Source: Thermomicrobiales bacterium (lineage in GTDB: Bacteria > Chloroflexota > Chloroflexia > Thermomicrobiales > UBA6265). From it: a DNA stretch of 64,000 bases. The notes beneath the pieces are model-generated. The model searched no databases. It had not been told where the DNA came from and saw nothing but the letters and a program-made list of their open reading frames with translations. The position numbers and the translations under genes are program-made. The stretch spans positions 62,001 through 126,000 of the forward strand of contig JAUJOZ010000001.1 of NCBI GenBank assembly GCA_030447415.1, read 5' to 3'. The number at the start of each line of letters is the position of its first letter. Positions within the stretch are counted from its first letter, which is position 1. This document shows, in pieces, positions 50,558 to 59,186 of the stretch.

Positions 50558-51385
50558 ATGCCGAATCCGTACCTGAACTACTATGCGGCGGTGGCCGACC
50601 GGATCGTACCCTTCCTGCGGGGGCGGAAGGTCGCCGTCGAGCAGCGGTTTCCTGGTGCGTCGGGGCCCGTGTATCGTCGGCACGAGGGGACGAGCGAGGA
50701 GCGGGCCTGGATCACGATCCGCGAGCCGGATGATGTCGTGCGGTGGGCTCGGCAGTACGCGGTGGCCTTCCATGCGCACCTCAAACCCGAAGGGCCCGGC
50801 TGTTGGTTCGTCCTCGACATCGACTCTCGCGACCTGCCGACGGCGATGGCGCAGCTCGCCACCCGCCATGCGCTCGACGTCCTGGAGGCGGTGGGGCTGG
50901 AGGCGCTCGTCAAGTTCTCGGGCTCTGATGGCTTCCACCTCATGTGGGACATGCCCGACCTGCGCGGCCTCGGCGGGCAGAGCGTCTGGGATCTCGAGCG
51001 GGGGGTCGTAGTGGCAGTGGCGGCGGAGGTGGAGCGGCGGCTGGCGGACGACCCGGCGGCCGCACCCGCCCGGCAGGCGGCCGGTTCGGGGAAGCGGCTG
51101 ATCGCCACGAGCTCGCAGGACGCGGCGAACAAGGCGGTGCTCCTGTTTGACGAGCACATCCTCAAGCCGAACGTCAACGCCCGCGTCCCGTACTCGATCC
51201 ACGCCGCATCCGGGCTGGTCGCGGTGCCGCTCGACCGGGCCGGCCTGGAGCATTTCGACGAGAGGATGGCAGCGCCCGAGGTGGTTGCCGCGGCGACCGG
51301 GGTGGCGGAGTTGCCGCGTAACGACCTAGCGGCCGTCAAGCGCGCGCTGACGGCTTGGTCGCGCGGAGGACCGTCCGGCTCATGA
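50558..51385 (+). CDS. stand-alone LigD-type polymerase domain (archaeo-eukaryotic primase family)
   Basis: A 275-residue single-domain protein of the AEP superfamily, close to the polymerase part of LigD, which fills gaps in bacterial end joining. The metal-binding Asp pair is Asp87 and Asp89 in FVLDIDSRD. The block KFSGSDGFHLMWDMPDLRG (119-137) corresponds to the KTSGGKGLH block of LigD, with His127. VPYSIHAASGLVAVPLDRAG near 208-227 matches the LigD segment that holds the third acidic/basic pair. No ligase or nuclease domain is present and no ku gene lies in the window, so it may act with separately encoded partners or serve another gap-filling task. The ATG at 50558 is taken as start. Confidence 0.8.
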   Translation: MPNPYLNYYAAVADRIVPFLRGRKVAVEQRFPGASGPVYRRHEGTSEERAWITIREPDDVVRWARQYAVAFHAHLKPEGPGCWFVLDIDSRDLPTAMAQLATRHALDVLEAVGLEALVKFSGSDGFHLMWDMPDLRGLGGQSVWDLERGVVVAVAAEVERRLADDPAAAPARQAAGSGKRLIATSSQDAANKAVLLFDEHILKPNVNARVPYSIHAASGLVAVPLDRAGLEHFDERMAAPEVVAAATGVAELPRNDLAAVKRALTAWSRGGPSGS

Positions 51386-51538
51386 TGAGGTCGCCCTCCG
51401 GCGCGGGGGCTTCTTCCGAGGTTGAGCCGTTGCTGACGACGGGGCCGTGCACCGGGTGGCTCCGGCCACGCCTCCAAATATCGGTAACGCGTGCAGGCAC
51501 CGCACGCGGCCCGCGTGGTACCCTCGATGGGTTTGTGT

Positions 51539-51553
51539 CCGCTCAGGGAGCGG
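51539..51553 (+). promoter_or_regulatory. hairpin CCGCTC-AGG-GAGCGG ahead of the cold-shock gene
   Basis: A perfect six-base inverted repeat 66 bases before the cold-shock protein start. It may be part of a structured 5' leader, which cold-shock mRNAs often have, but no further motif supports this. Confidence 0.3.
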
Positions 51554-51618
51554 TTCGGACGATGCACAATGCCGGATCGCGCGGTGGCGCGTCAGGAAGG
51601 GACAAGGGGGGCAGGGCA

Positions 51619-51903
51619 ATGGCGACGGGGACGGTGGCGGTTTGGTCCCAGGGACGGGGCAGCGGGTGGATCAAGCCGGACGGCGGCGGCGATCGGGTCT
51701 ACGTCCACAAGAGCGGGCTGGAAGCGGCCGGCGCGGGAACCGGGGCCCGGCTGGCGCCGGGCCAGCGCGTCGAGTACCAGATCGGCCAGCGGCCGAAGGG
51801 GAGCGCGGCGATCAACGTCCGCCCGGCCACGGCGCCGCCGGTCGAGACCGCGACGGCCGACACGGGTGCGTCAGAGCAAGTCGTCGCCGGCGAGGAGGCG
51901 TAG
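51619..51903 (+). CDS. cold-shock-domain protein with diverged RNA-binding motifs
   Basis: A 94-residue small protein; the ATG at 51619 follows AAGGGGGG about eight bases upstream. The first 65 residues align with the cold-shock fold (MATGTVAVWSQGRGSGWIKP, DRVYVHKSGLEAAG). The RNP1 motif, usually KGFGFI, is RGSGWI, and RNP2, usually VFVHF, is VYVHK, so three of the usual aromatic RNA-stacking residues are changed. A Thr/Ala/Glu-rich tail follows from about 70. It may bind nucleic acid weakly or differently. It lies between the polymerase gene and the PRC-barrel gene on the same strand. Confidence 0.75.
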   Translation: MATGTVAVWSQGRGSGWIKPDGGGDRVYVHKSGLEAAGAGTGARLAPGQRVEYQIGQRPKGSAAINVRPATAPPVETATADTGASEQVVAGEEA

Positions 51904-52079
51904 CGGCCGGTCGGTGCTGGCTACGTCGGGACCATCGCGGCAAGCATGCCCCCGGCCGCTCCTGGCCGGTCATCGGCCGGTCCCCGGCTCGGGCGTCGCG
52001 GTCGGCATCCAGGCGCGGTACTCGCCGCTCACTGGCTTGTTCCCGGTATCCGGGCGTTGGTGGCAGGAGGGCGATCCCT

Positions 52080-52346
52080 ATGGGCCGCAGGGTCGAGCAC
52101 GGCGACGTTCCCGTCGGGGCGGCAGTCGTCGCCGCCAATGGACAGCCTATCGGCAACGTGCGCGAGGTCCATCCCCACTACCTGGTGATCGAGCGAGAGT
52201 CTTCGTCGGCTGAGCTGGACATCCCGCTCCATGCCGTGGTCGGCATCGAGGAGGGCAGCGTGCGCCTGAGCGTCAACCTCGAAGCGCTCACGGAGCTCCC
52301 GGCCGAGGATCAGACGGCGGGGCGGCGGATCGAGACGGAGGAGTAG
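52080..52346 (+). CDS. PRC-barrel/DUF2171-like small protein
   Basis: An 88-residue protein with GGAGG nine bases before the ATG at 52080. The sequence VPVGAAVVAANGQPIGNVRE, VHPHYLVIERESSSAELDIP and LHAVVGIEEGSVRLSVN matches the PRC-barrel-like pattern seen in DUF2171 proteins, a small beta barrel often linked to stress response. The function is unknown. Its stop is five bases before the GTG of the M14 carboxypeptidase, so the two are probably translated from one mRNA. Confidence 0.7.
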   Translation: MGRRVEHGDVPVGAAVVAANGQPIGNVREVHPHYLVIERESSSAELDIPLHAVVGIEEGSVRLSVNLEALTELPAEDQTAGRRIETEE

Positions 52347-52350
52347 CCGC

Positions 52351-54900
52351 GTGGCGGAGACCGCTCGGGCCGAACCGGGAGTGGCGACGGTGATCCCGTC
52401 TCCGGAGGACGTGCTCGGCTACCGGATGGGGACCGAGCGGCGGCTGGCGGACTGGCCGGAGATCGTCGACTACTTCGAGCGGCTGGCGGCGTCGTCCGAC
52501 CGAGTGGCGGTCGAGGAGTTGGGTCGCACGACCAAGGACGAGCCGTTCGTCGTCGTCGCCGTTTCGGCGCCGGAGAACCTGGCGCCGGAGGCGCGAGAGC
52601 GGAACCGGTCGCTGCTCACACGGCTGGCCGACCCGCGCGGGCTCGGAGACGAGGAGGCCGAGGGGCTAATCGCCGAAGCGCGCACGGCAGCAGTCATCCT
52701 CGCCACCCAGCACTCGAACGAGATCGGCGCCGCCCTGATGACGCTGGAGCTCGCGCACGACCTCGCCACCGGCAACGACGTCGCGACCCGCGAGCTCCTC
52801 GCTAACACCGTGACCCTGCTGATCCCGAGCGGCAATCCGGATGGCATCCGGCTGATCGTCGATTGGTACCGTCGCTGGCTGGGGACCGAGTACGAGGGCT
52901 GCGCCATGCCCTGGCTCTACCACCCCTACGTTGGCCACGACAACAATCGCGACTGGTTCATGCTGACCCAGGCGGAGACGCGACTCTACGCCGCGTTCCA
53001 CAACCGGGAGCATCCGCAGCTCGTCTTCGACATGCACCAGATGTACCGGGACGGCGCCCGGTTCATGGTGCCGCCATTCATCGATCCGCTCGACCCGAAC
53101 CAGGACCCGGTCATCCAGCAAGGGTTTGCCGCGCTCGGCTCGGAGATCGCGGCCCGCCTCACCGCGGCCGGCAAGGCGGGGGTGGCGACCCATATCATCT
53201 TCGACAACTACTCGCCCTCGCTGGCGTACGGCAACTATCACGGCAGCGTCGACCTCCTGAGCGAGGCGGCGAGCTGCCGCCTGGCGACGCCGATTGAGCT
53301 CGAAGAGGAGGACCTGAAGGTTAAGGAGGGGTTCGACCCGAAGGTCCGGAGTTGGAACCACCCCCTCCCCTGGAAGGGGGGGACGTGGACGCTGCGCGAC
53401 ATCGTCGAGTACGACAAGCTGGCGGCCCGCGCCTTTCTGGAGCACGCCGCTAAGTACCGGGAGCGGTGGCTTCGCGACTACCTCGGGATCGCCCGGCGCA
53501 CCGTCGAGCGTCCCGATCCGCCCTTTGCCTTCGTCTTCCCGACCGAGCAGCGCGATCCGGGAACGACCGCCGAGCTGCTCCAAACGCTGGCGCGGGGCGC
53601 GATCGAGGTCGAGGAGGCGACGGCGCCGTTCACGGCCGATGGGGTGACCTACCCAGCGGGTACGTGCCTCGTGCGCCTCGGCCAGCCGGCCGGCAACTTT
53701 GCCAAGACATTGCTCGAGGTGCAGACGTACCCAGACCTGCGGCGGTGGCCGGACGGTCCGCCGATGCCCCCGTATGACATCGCCGGCCACACCCTCCCGA
53801 TCCAGATGGGCGTGCGCGCGGTCGAGGTCAAGCTTCCGTTCGAGGCGGAGCTGCGGCGGCGGGAGCAGATAGAGCCGCCGGTCGGGACGGTCCGCGGCGA
53901 GGGGACCTACGGCTTCGCGCTCGAGCCGGGGCGCAACCGCGCGGCGCTGGCGGTCAACCGCCTCTTGGCGGCCGGCTTCGCGGTCCACCGCGCCCAAGAG
54001 CGGGTGCCTGGGCTGGGCCTACCGCCCGGGTCGGCACTGGTGCCGGCAGCGGAGGGACTGCTCGACGTGGCGCGGGCGCTGGTCACCGAGGTCGGGGTCG
54101 ACCTCGTCGGGCTGGACGGGCCGCTCGCGGTCGAGACGTTTGAGCAGCGTCCGGTTCGGCTCGGGCTCTACCGGTCGTGGGTGGCGAACATCGACGAGGG
54201 CTGGCTGCGCTGGGTCCTTGAGGAGTACGAAACGCCCTACCAAACGCTGCACGACGCCGATGTTCGCCAGGGGGGCCTCGCTGCCCGCTTCGACGCGATC
54301 CTGCTTCCGCACCAGCCGATGGAGGAGATGCTCGAAGGCAACAAGGAGAAGAACGACTACAAGGAGCCGTACCCGCCGCAGTACGTCGGCGGACTGGGCG
54401 AGGTCGGGATGGAGGCGTTGCGGGGCTTCGTCGAGGCGGGCGGGACGCTGATCGCGCTCGACGCGGCGTGCGAGGCGGTGATCAAGCGCTTCGCGCTGCC
54501 GGTCCGCAACGTCCTCGAGGGCATGGCCGAGACCGACTTCTACTGTCCCGGCTCGCTCCTCCGCGTCGTGGTCGACGCGGCGCAGCCGCTCGGCTGGGGG
54601 CTGCCGCGAGAGACGGCGGTGATGTTCATCAAGGGGCCGGCCTTCGAGCTGGTTGACGCCGACGAGGCGACGATCGTCGCCCGCTACCCCACGAGCGACC
54701 CAAACCTGAGCGGCTGGATCCTCGGCCCGCGGCACCTGGCGGGCAAAGCGGCCCTGCTGGAGGTTCCGCTTGGCGCGGGCAGGGTGGTCCTCGCCGGCTT
54801 CCGCCCCCACTTCCGGGCGCAAACGCGCGGCACCTACAAGATTCTCTTCAACGCCATCGCTCGGGCGGGTCTGCGCCCGGCGCGGCTCGAGCTCACATAA
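52351..54900 (+). CDS. M14 family zinc carboxypeptidase-like protein
   Basis: An 849-residue protein with a GTG start at 52351, four bases after the preceding stop. The M14 catalytic domain covers about residues 25-350. Zinc ligands are His121 and Glu124 in ATQHSNEIGA and His229 in FDMHQMYRDG. PSGNPDG (159-165) and HDNNRDWFML (196-205) are family hallmarks. The catalytic Glu is probably in LLSEAAS near 304. The remaining 500 residues include a glutamine-amidotransferase-like region (GLYRSWVANIDEGWLRWVLE, ALRGFVEAGGTLIALDAACE) as in large M14-containing proteins of unknown role. No signal peptide is present, so it may be cytosolic. It is likely co-transcribed with the PRC-barrel gene. Confidence 0.85.
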   Translation: MAETARAEPGVATVIPSPEDVLGYRMGTERRLADWPEIVDYFERLAASSDRVAVEELGRTTKDEPFVVVAVSAPENLAPEARERNRSLLTRLADPRGLGDEEAEGLIAEARTAAVILATQHSNEIGAALMTLELAHDLATGNDVATRELLANTVTLLIPSGNPDGIRLIVDWYRRWLGTEYEGCAMPWLYHPYVGHDNNRDWFMLTQAETRLYAAFHNREHPQLVFDMHQMYRDGARFMVPPFIDPLDPNQDPVIQQGFAALGSEIAARLTAAGKAGVATHIIFDNYSPSLAYGNYHGSVDLLSEAASCRLATPIELEEEDLKVKEGFDPKVRSWNHPLPWKGGTWTLRDIVEYDKLAARAFLEHAAKYRERWLRDYLGIARRTVERPDPPFAFVFPTEQRDPGTTAELLQTLARGAIEVEEATAPFTADGVTYPAGTCLVRLGQPAGNFAKTLLEVQTYPDLRRWPDGPPMPPYDIAGHTLPIQMGVRAVEVKLPFEAELRRREQIEPPVGTVRGEGTYGFALEPGRNRAALAVNRLLAAGFAVHRAQERVPGLGLPPGSALVPAAEGLLDVARALVTEVGVDLVGLDGPLAVETFEQRPVRLGLYRSWVANIDEGWLRWVLEEYETPYQTLHDADVRQGGLAARFDAILLPHQPMEEMLEGNKEKNDYKEPYPPQYVGGLGEVGMEALRGFVEAGGTLIALDAACEAVIKRFALPVRNVLEGMAETDFYCPGSLLRVVVDAAQPLGWGLPRETAVMFIKGPAFELVDADEATIVARYPTSDPNLSGWILGPRHLAGKAALLEVPLGAGRVVLAGFRPHFRAQTRGTYKILFNAIARAGLRPARLELT

Positions 54901-55031
54901 TCGCGGCATCGCGGAGTCGACGCGTCTAATGACAGGGGAATGACGACCCACGTCCGCGTGGCCGACCTTCCCGCGACCGGTTCGTGGCCTACCCGGACGT
55001 TCGATCGCTTCCCGACCTCTCGGCTGCTCGA

Positions 55032-56204
55032 CTACACCGCACGTCGCCAACGCCGCATGCCCATCACGATCGCGCCGAGGCCGAGGACGGCGGTGAAGGC
55101 GGCGACGGCGAGACCGAGGTACGGGATTGGGACGAGGCGGAGGGCGGCGAGGAGGATGACGCCGAGCGTCATCGCCAGCAGGTTGAAGCCGCGGCTGGCG
55201 GTGTCCCAGGAGGCAGGGAGGAGGAAGCGGCCGATCGCCAGCCCAACAACGACCTGGCTCAGATAGAGCGCGGCGAGATAGAGGGCCAGGACGATAAGGG
55301 CCAGGGGGACGCCGACGACCGTCACGATCAAGACGGCGACGGCGATCGGGACCCCGATGGCCAGCCCAAGGCCGGCGAGAAAGGGGGCGAGCGGCTCGGT
55401 CCGCAGGGCGTCGGCCAATGCCGGCGCCGATCGCGGCAGGAGCAGCACGACGGCCACCCCGGCGACCAAGCCGCAGAGGAGCCGGAAGATAGCGCTGCTC
55501 AACCAGATCAGCAGGTTGTCCCCCGGGACGAAGCGAGCAGGCGGGCGCCGTACCGTCGGTCCGCTGACGACGGCACCGGGCGCCACCTCCGCCTCGTTTC
55601 GGCTGCGATAGCGGAGCGTCCCCGCCACCCGTGCCGCGGGCAGGAGACGGACGCGGTCGCCGCCCACCCGGACGTCGCCGTCGACCCGTCCGCCGATCGT
55701 CACCGTGCCGGCGTTGCCGCGGACGTCGCCCGCGACCTGGCCGCGAATGTCGACGGTCCCGCCGGCGACGACGACGTCCCCGCCGACCGTCGCTCCCGGC
55801 TCGATCGTCACCGTGCCGCCGGCCACCACGACATCGCCACCCACCCGCCCCAAGACGCGGACGTTGCCGGCCGTGACGCGGACTGAACGGTCGACCTCAC
55901 CGCGCACCACCGCGGAGCCGACGGCTGCCGCGAGGTTGCCGCCGATGCGTCCGTCGACCTCCAGCGTGCCGGCGCTGACCACCGCGTCTCGGGTGACGAC
56001 GCCGTGGATCTCGGCATCGCCGCCGAACAAGTAGAGGTCATCGTCGACGGTCGTACCGGCGGGGACGGAGGGGGAGGGTCCGGTCTCGAACTCGGCGGCG
56101 GTCGCCGCTGGCACGTGAAGGGCGAGCGCCACGAAGATGACCAGGAGCGCCGCGAGCGGGGTCGCCAGGAGCCGGGCGAATTGCCGAAGACGGATGACCT
56201 TCAC
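55032..56204 (-). CDS. membrane protein with bactofilin-like beta-helix domain
   Basis: A 390-residue protein starting at the GTG 56204, with GAGGAAGG eight bases upstream. A signal/anchor helix is at 12-36 (LLATPLAALLVIFVALALHV). Residues 50-195 are a run of short beta-helix turns rich in Gly and Val, such as GTLEVDGRIGGNLAAAV, VRVLGRVGGDVVVAGGTVTI and GGRVDGDVRVGGDRV, typical of polymer-forming bactofilin domains. The C-terminal 150 residues have about five transmembrane segments (LIWLSSAIFRLLCGLVAGVA, PLALIVLALYLAALYLSQVV). Such exported bactofilin-membrane fusions are common in Chloroflexi and Actinobacteria; the role is unknown, possibly a surface scaffold. Confidence 0.8.
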   Translation of the reverse strand: MKVIRLRQFARLLATPLAALLVIFVALALHVPAATAAEFETGPSPSVPAGTTVDDDLYLFGGDAEIHGVVTRDAVVSAGTLEVDGRIGGNLAAAVGSAVVRGEVDRSVRVTAGNVRVLGRVGGDVVVAGGTVTIEPGATVGGDVVVAGGTVDIRGQVAGDVRGNAGTVTIGGRVDGDVRVGGDRVRLLPAARVAGTLRYRSRNEAEVAPGAVVSGPTVRRPPARFVPGDNLLIWLSSAIFRLLCGLVAGVAVVLLLPRSAPALADALRTEPLAPFLAGLGLAIGVPIAVAVLIVTVVGVPLALIVLALYLAALYLSQVVVGLAIGRFLLPASWDTASRGFNLLAMTLGVILLAALRLVPIPYLGLAVAAFTAVLGLGAIVMGMRRWRRAV

Positions 56205-56449
56205 CTGCTGTGGCCTTCCTCGGTTGGGACCACTCTGGGCGGCCCCATCCTAGCAGCCGGCGCGCCGAGGGGCGACGCATGAGTCATCGAGCGCGTCAGC
56301 GGGGTGTCCCGTTCCGGAACCGCGCCACCCGCTCGGGCGCCTCTTCAGATCCCACGGACGGTCGGCCGGTCGGGATCGCCTCAACCGTCGCGATTGGCGA
56401 CCGGACCGGGCATGCCTCGCGCCAACAACCGTCCCTGCCGCCGCCCGTC

Positions 56450-57502
56450 TTACCAGATGCGGTCCTGCATGCCGGCGGCCTGGATGGCGGTCCGGAGACG
56501 GAGGAGCGCAACGTCTTTCTGCTTCGCTTCGAGCATGACGTCGTAGCGCAGGTCGCGGGTGGCGCGGAGAAAGCCAAGGAAGTCGTCCGGATCGATCCAA
56601 TCGTCGTGCTGACCGGCCTTCGCCGGTTGGAGGGAGGTCGTACGTTCCCCGGTGACGTGGTGGCGGCGGACCACTTCGCGCTCGGCCAGGCGCTGGGACG
56701 AGTAGTGAATCTTCGGCGTCTCGCCCCTGGGCCAGGTGGCAAGGCAGCGCCGGCACGCCTCGTCCGGAGCGATGCCCACGGGGTCGTTCACTCGATGGTG
56801 AAGAATGTCGAAGACGAGCGGGACCCCGGTCCGCTCGTGGATCGCGAAGGTGTCGGTGACGGGGTAGGAGATCTCGTCGTTTTCGAGCACGAGGCGGCGA
56901 CGGATCGCCTCCGGGAGGGCGTCGTAGCGGCGACAGAAGCGCTCCATTGCCGCGGCGCGGTCGCCGTAGACGCCGCCGACGTGGGTAACGATTTTCGCCT
57001 CGGGGCCGGTGCCGAGGGCGTCGAGGAAGGCCGCATGGTAGGCGAAGTCGGCGACCGCCGCGCGGGCGATGCGCTCGTCCGGCGAGTTGAGAACGATGTA
57101 CTGGGAGGGGTGCATCGAGAGGCGCAGGTCGATTGCCCGCGCTTTCGCGCCGAGCGCCGCCAGTTCTTCGCGGCATGCTTCGATCTGCGCGTGGAACTGC
57201 GGAAGGTCGGGGTGGGTGATGTAGGGGGCGATGTCGGACGAGATGCGGTACATGCGGATGCCGCTCGCGGCCAGGTAGTTGAAGATGGCGTCGAGGTAGC
57301 GCAGGCTCAACCGCAGGTGCGGCCCACTCTGCCAGCGGCGGCCGTCGTGATCCTTCAACCCGGGGCGGCCGAGGACCTTGACGGCGAATCCGAGTCGGCT
57401 AGGTTGGGAGGAATGCGGACTGAGGACGAAGGACGGCGTGGCGGCGGAGGCGGAGAGTGGGTCGGCGTTCAGGGGACGCTCCCTTGGTCTGCTTGGCGTC
57501 AT
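56450..57502 (-). CDS. uvsE: UV DNA damage endonuclease
   Basis: A TIM-barrel endonuclease that nicks DNA 5' to UV photoproducts, independent of UvrABC. It has 350 residues with the UvsE/UVDE blocks RLGFAVKVLGRPGLKDHDGR, GIRMYRISSDIAPYITHPDL, LRLSMHPSQYIVLNSPDERI, IVTHVGGVYGDRAAAMERF, LVLENDEISYPV and FDILHHRVN. These carry the His, Glu and Asp metal ligands. The C-terminal DVMLEAKQKDVALLRLR is also conserved. The first 35 residues are Pro/Ser-rich and unconserved; the only in-frame ATG is at 57502. The gene is probably monocistronic, with the serine hydrolase gene ending 42 bp upstream on the same strand. Confidence 0.92.
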   Translation of the reverse strand: MTPSRPRERPLNADPLSASAATPSFVLSPHSSQPSRLGFAVKVLGRPGLKDHDGRRWQSGPHLRLSLRYLDAIFNYLAASGIRMYRISSDIAPYITHPDLPQFHAQIEACREELAALGAKARAIDLRLSMHPSQYIVLNSPDERIARAAVADFAYHAAFLDALGTGPEAKIVTHVGGVYGDRAAAMERFCRRYDALPEAIRRRLVLENDEISYPVTDTFAIHERTGVPLVFDILHHRVNDPVGIAPDEACRRCLATWPRGETPKIHYSSQRLAEREVVRRHHVTGERTTSLQPAKAGQHDDWIDPDDFLGFLRATRDLRYDVMLEAKQKDVALLRLRTAIQAAGMQDRIW

Positions 57503-57544
57503 GCCGTGCCGTCTCGGTCCTCGGTCCTCAGTCCTCAGCCCTCG

Positions 57545-58690
57545 CTAAGCGACGGTGGCGGCAACGGCGTTGCTGAGGCGCGCCCAGCGGGCGGGGACGA
57601 AGGGCCAGAGGTGGGTGACGGTGCGATTTGCGAAGACGGCGAGCGCGAGGTCGCGCTCCGGGTCGGCCCAGAGCAGGGTGCCGGCGTGGCCGAAGTGGCA
57701 GAAGGTGCGGGGTGACGTGAGCTCCCCCGTCCAGTGGCGGCGCTTGCCCCCCTTCACCTCCCAGCCGAGTCCCCATTGGGCGATATCCCAGCGGACCCTC
57801 GCGCTCTCGACGCCACCGGGCACGCCGCCCGCCTGGTCGATCGTCATCAGCGCCGCGGTCGCCGGCGCGAGGAGGCGAGGACCGTTGGGGAGAAAGGCGC
57901 CGGCGAAGCGAGCCAGGTCGCGGGCCGTGCCGAAGAGGCCGCCCCACGGGATGGCAAGGTCTCGCCAGTAGGCGCCGTTGTAGGTCTCCAGGTCGGTGCC
58001 GATGTGGGTGGTGTCGGCGACGAGGGCGAGGCGCCCTGCCAGCGAGGCATCGGGACGGGCCACGGTGTCGCGCAGATCCAGCGGGTCGAGAACGCGGCGG
58101 CGCGCCGCCTCCCAGAACGGCTCGCCCGTCAGATGCTCGACGAGGCGGGCGAGGACGGCGTAGCCGACGTTGGAGTAGCGCAGCTCGGCGCCGGGGGCCG
58201 ACTGCAACGGCAGGCGGCACATGGCACGCATCACGGTGGGGAGGTCGTCACGCTCGGCGTAGCGAAGGCGGCGGGGGCCCACATCCTCGGGTAGTCCAGA
58301 TGTGTGGGCCAGCAGTTGGCGGACGGTCACGCGGGGCCGGAGCGCCTCGAGCGCGGGGTCGGAGGCGGTGTCGCCGGGCCCCGAACCGCCGGCAAACTCG
58401 GGGACCAGCCGGATCGCGGCCTCGTCGAGCGCCACCAGACCCTCTTCGACGAGGGTCATCACAACGGCGGCGGTGACCGGCTTGGTAACCGACGCGAGGG
58501 TAAACAGCGTCTGGGCGTCGACCGGCACCCCGGGCCGGGCCTCGCCCGCGTACCGCTCGGCGGCGATTTGGCCGTGGTGCCAGACGACCGCGGCGGCTCC
58601 CCCGACTCCGTGCCGGCCGATCCAGCCGTCGATCAGGCACAGCGCGTCCGCCGGTTCTGTCAGGTCCTTAGGTTTGACCGCGGTCGCCAC
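57545..58690 (-). CDS. serine beta-lactamase-like hydrolase
   Basis: A 381-residue protein of the class C beta-lactamase/esterase family (COG1680). The GTG at 58690 with GGAGGAG six bases upstream is preferred to the long open frame above it. The nucleophile is Ser67 in ASVTKPVTA (SxxK), the second motif is Tyr172 in RYSNVGYAV, and the third is HFGHAGT near residue 345, in place of KTG. VRQLLAHTSGLPEDVG is typical. There is no signal peptide, so it is probably a cytosolic esterase or D-aminopeptidase rather than an antibiotic-resistance enzyme. It is transcribed away from the nagB 5' fragment. Confidence 0.88.
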   Translation of the reverse strand: MATAVKPKDLTEPADALCLIDGWIGRHGVGGAAAVVWHHGQIAAERYAGEARPGVPVDAQTLFTLASVTKPVTAAVVMTLVEEGLVALDEAAIRLVPEFAGGSGPGDTASDPALEALRPRVTVRQLLAHTSGLPEDVGPRRLRYAERDDLPTVMRAMCRLPLQSAPGAELRYSNVGYAVLARLVEHLTGEPFWEAARRRVLDPLDLRDTVARPDASLAGRLALVADTTHIGTDLETYNGAYWRDLAIPWGGLFGTARDLARFAGAFLPNGPRLLAPATAALMTIDQAGGVPGGVESARVRWDIAQWGLGWEVKGGKRRHWTGELTSPRTFCHFGHAGTLLWADPERDLALAVFANRTVTHLWPFVPARWARLSNAVAATVA

Positions 58691-58837
58691 CTCGCTCTCC
58701 TCCGACGGGTAGGATAGCCGACGGACGCGGGCCTCCTCGTCTTTGGGGCTACCCGGGCGGCCGCGCTCGTCGCGCGGCGCGCCATGACCGGCGCTTCGAC
58801 CAACTCGTCCACCGGCGAGTCCAGGGGGAACCGACGG

Positions 58838-58987
58838 ATGTTCGACCGCTCCAGGTGGACCCTGACGGTGGTGCCGAGCCACGAGGCGATGAGCCGGGCG
58901 GCGGACGTCATCGCGGAGACGGTGCGCCGCTCGCCGGACGCGGTGATCGCCGTGCCGACCGGGAACACGCCGCTGGCCTGCTGTACG
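58838..58987 (+). pseudogene. nagB: glucosamine-6-phosphate deaminase, 5' fragment
   Basis: The first 48 residues read MFDRSRWTLTVVPSHEAMSR and AADVIAETVRRSPDAVIAVP, then TGNTPL, the conserved N-terminus of NagB-type sugar-phosphate deaminases. After that the frame falls apart (ACCTQPTQ). A one-base shift gives GLLYATDTA for a few codons before homology ends. The matching C-terminal part lies 1 kb downstream at about 60010. The enzyme would have converted glucosamine 6-phosphate to fructose 6-phosphate and ammonia. Confidence 0.7.
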
Positions 58988-59186
58988 CAACCGACACAGC
59001 CCGCTCGTCACTCTCCGCTGGACGAGCGAGGATCCGATGGCGGCGGACTAGGCCGGACGCGGCGCCGCACGGTGGTGTGGGCGCGGCGGATCGAAGGAGA
59101 CAACGAGCCGGGCGGGGAACGCCCCCCGCCCGGCTGTCGGGTCGTTCACGCGCGGGGACGTCGGACGGCGCGCCCGCGCCGCGGCC

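Noticed and set aside
57545-59011. Longer start for the serine hydrolase, up to 59011
   Set aside because: The extra 107 codons are Arg-rich, overlap the nagB fragment on the other strand, and the GTG at 58690 has a good ribosome site.
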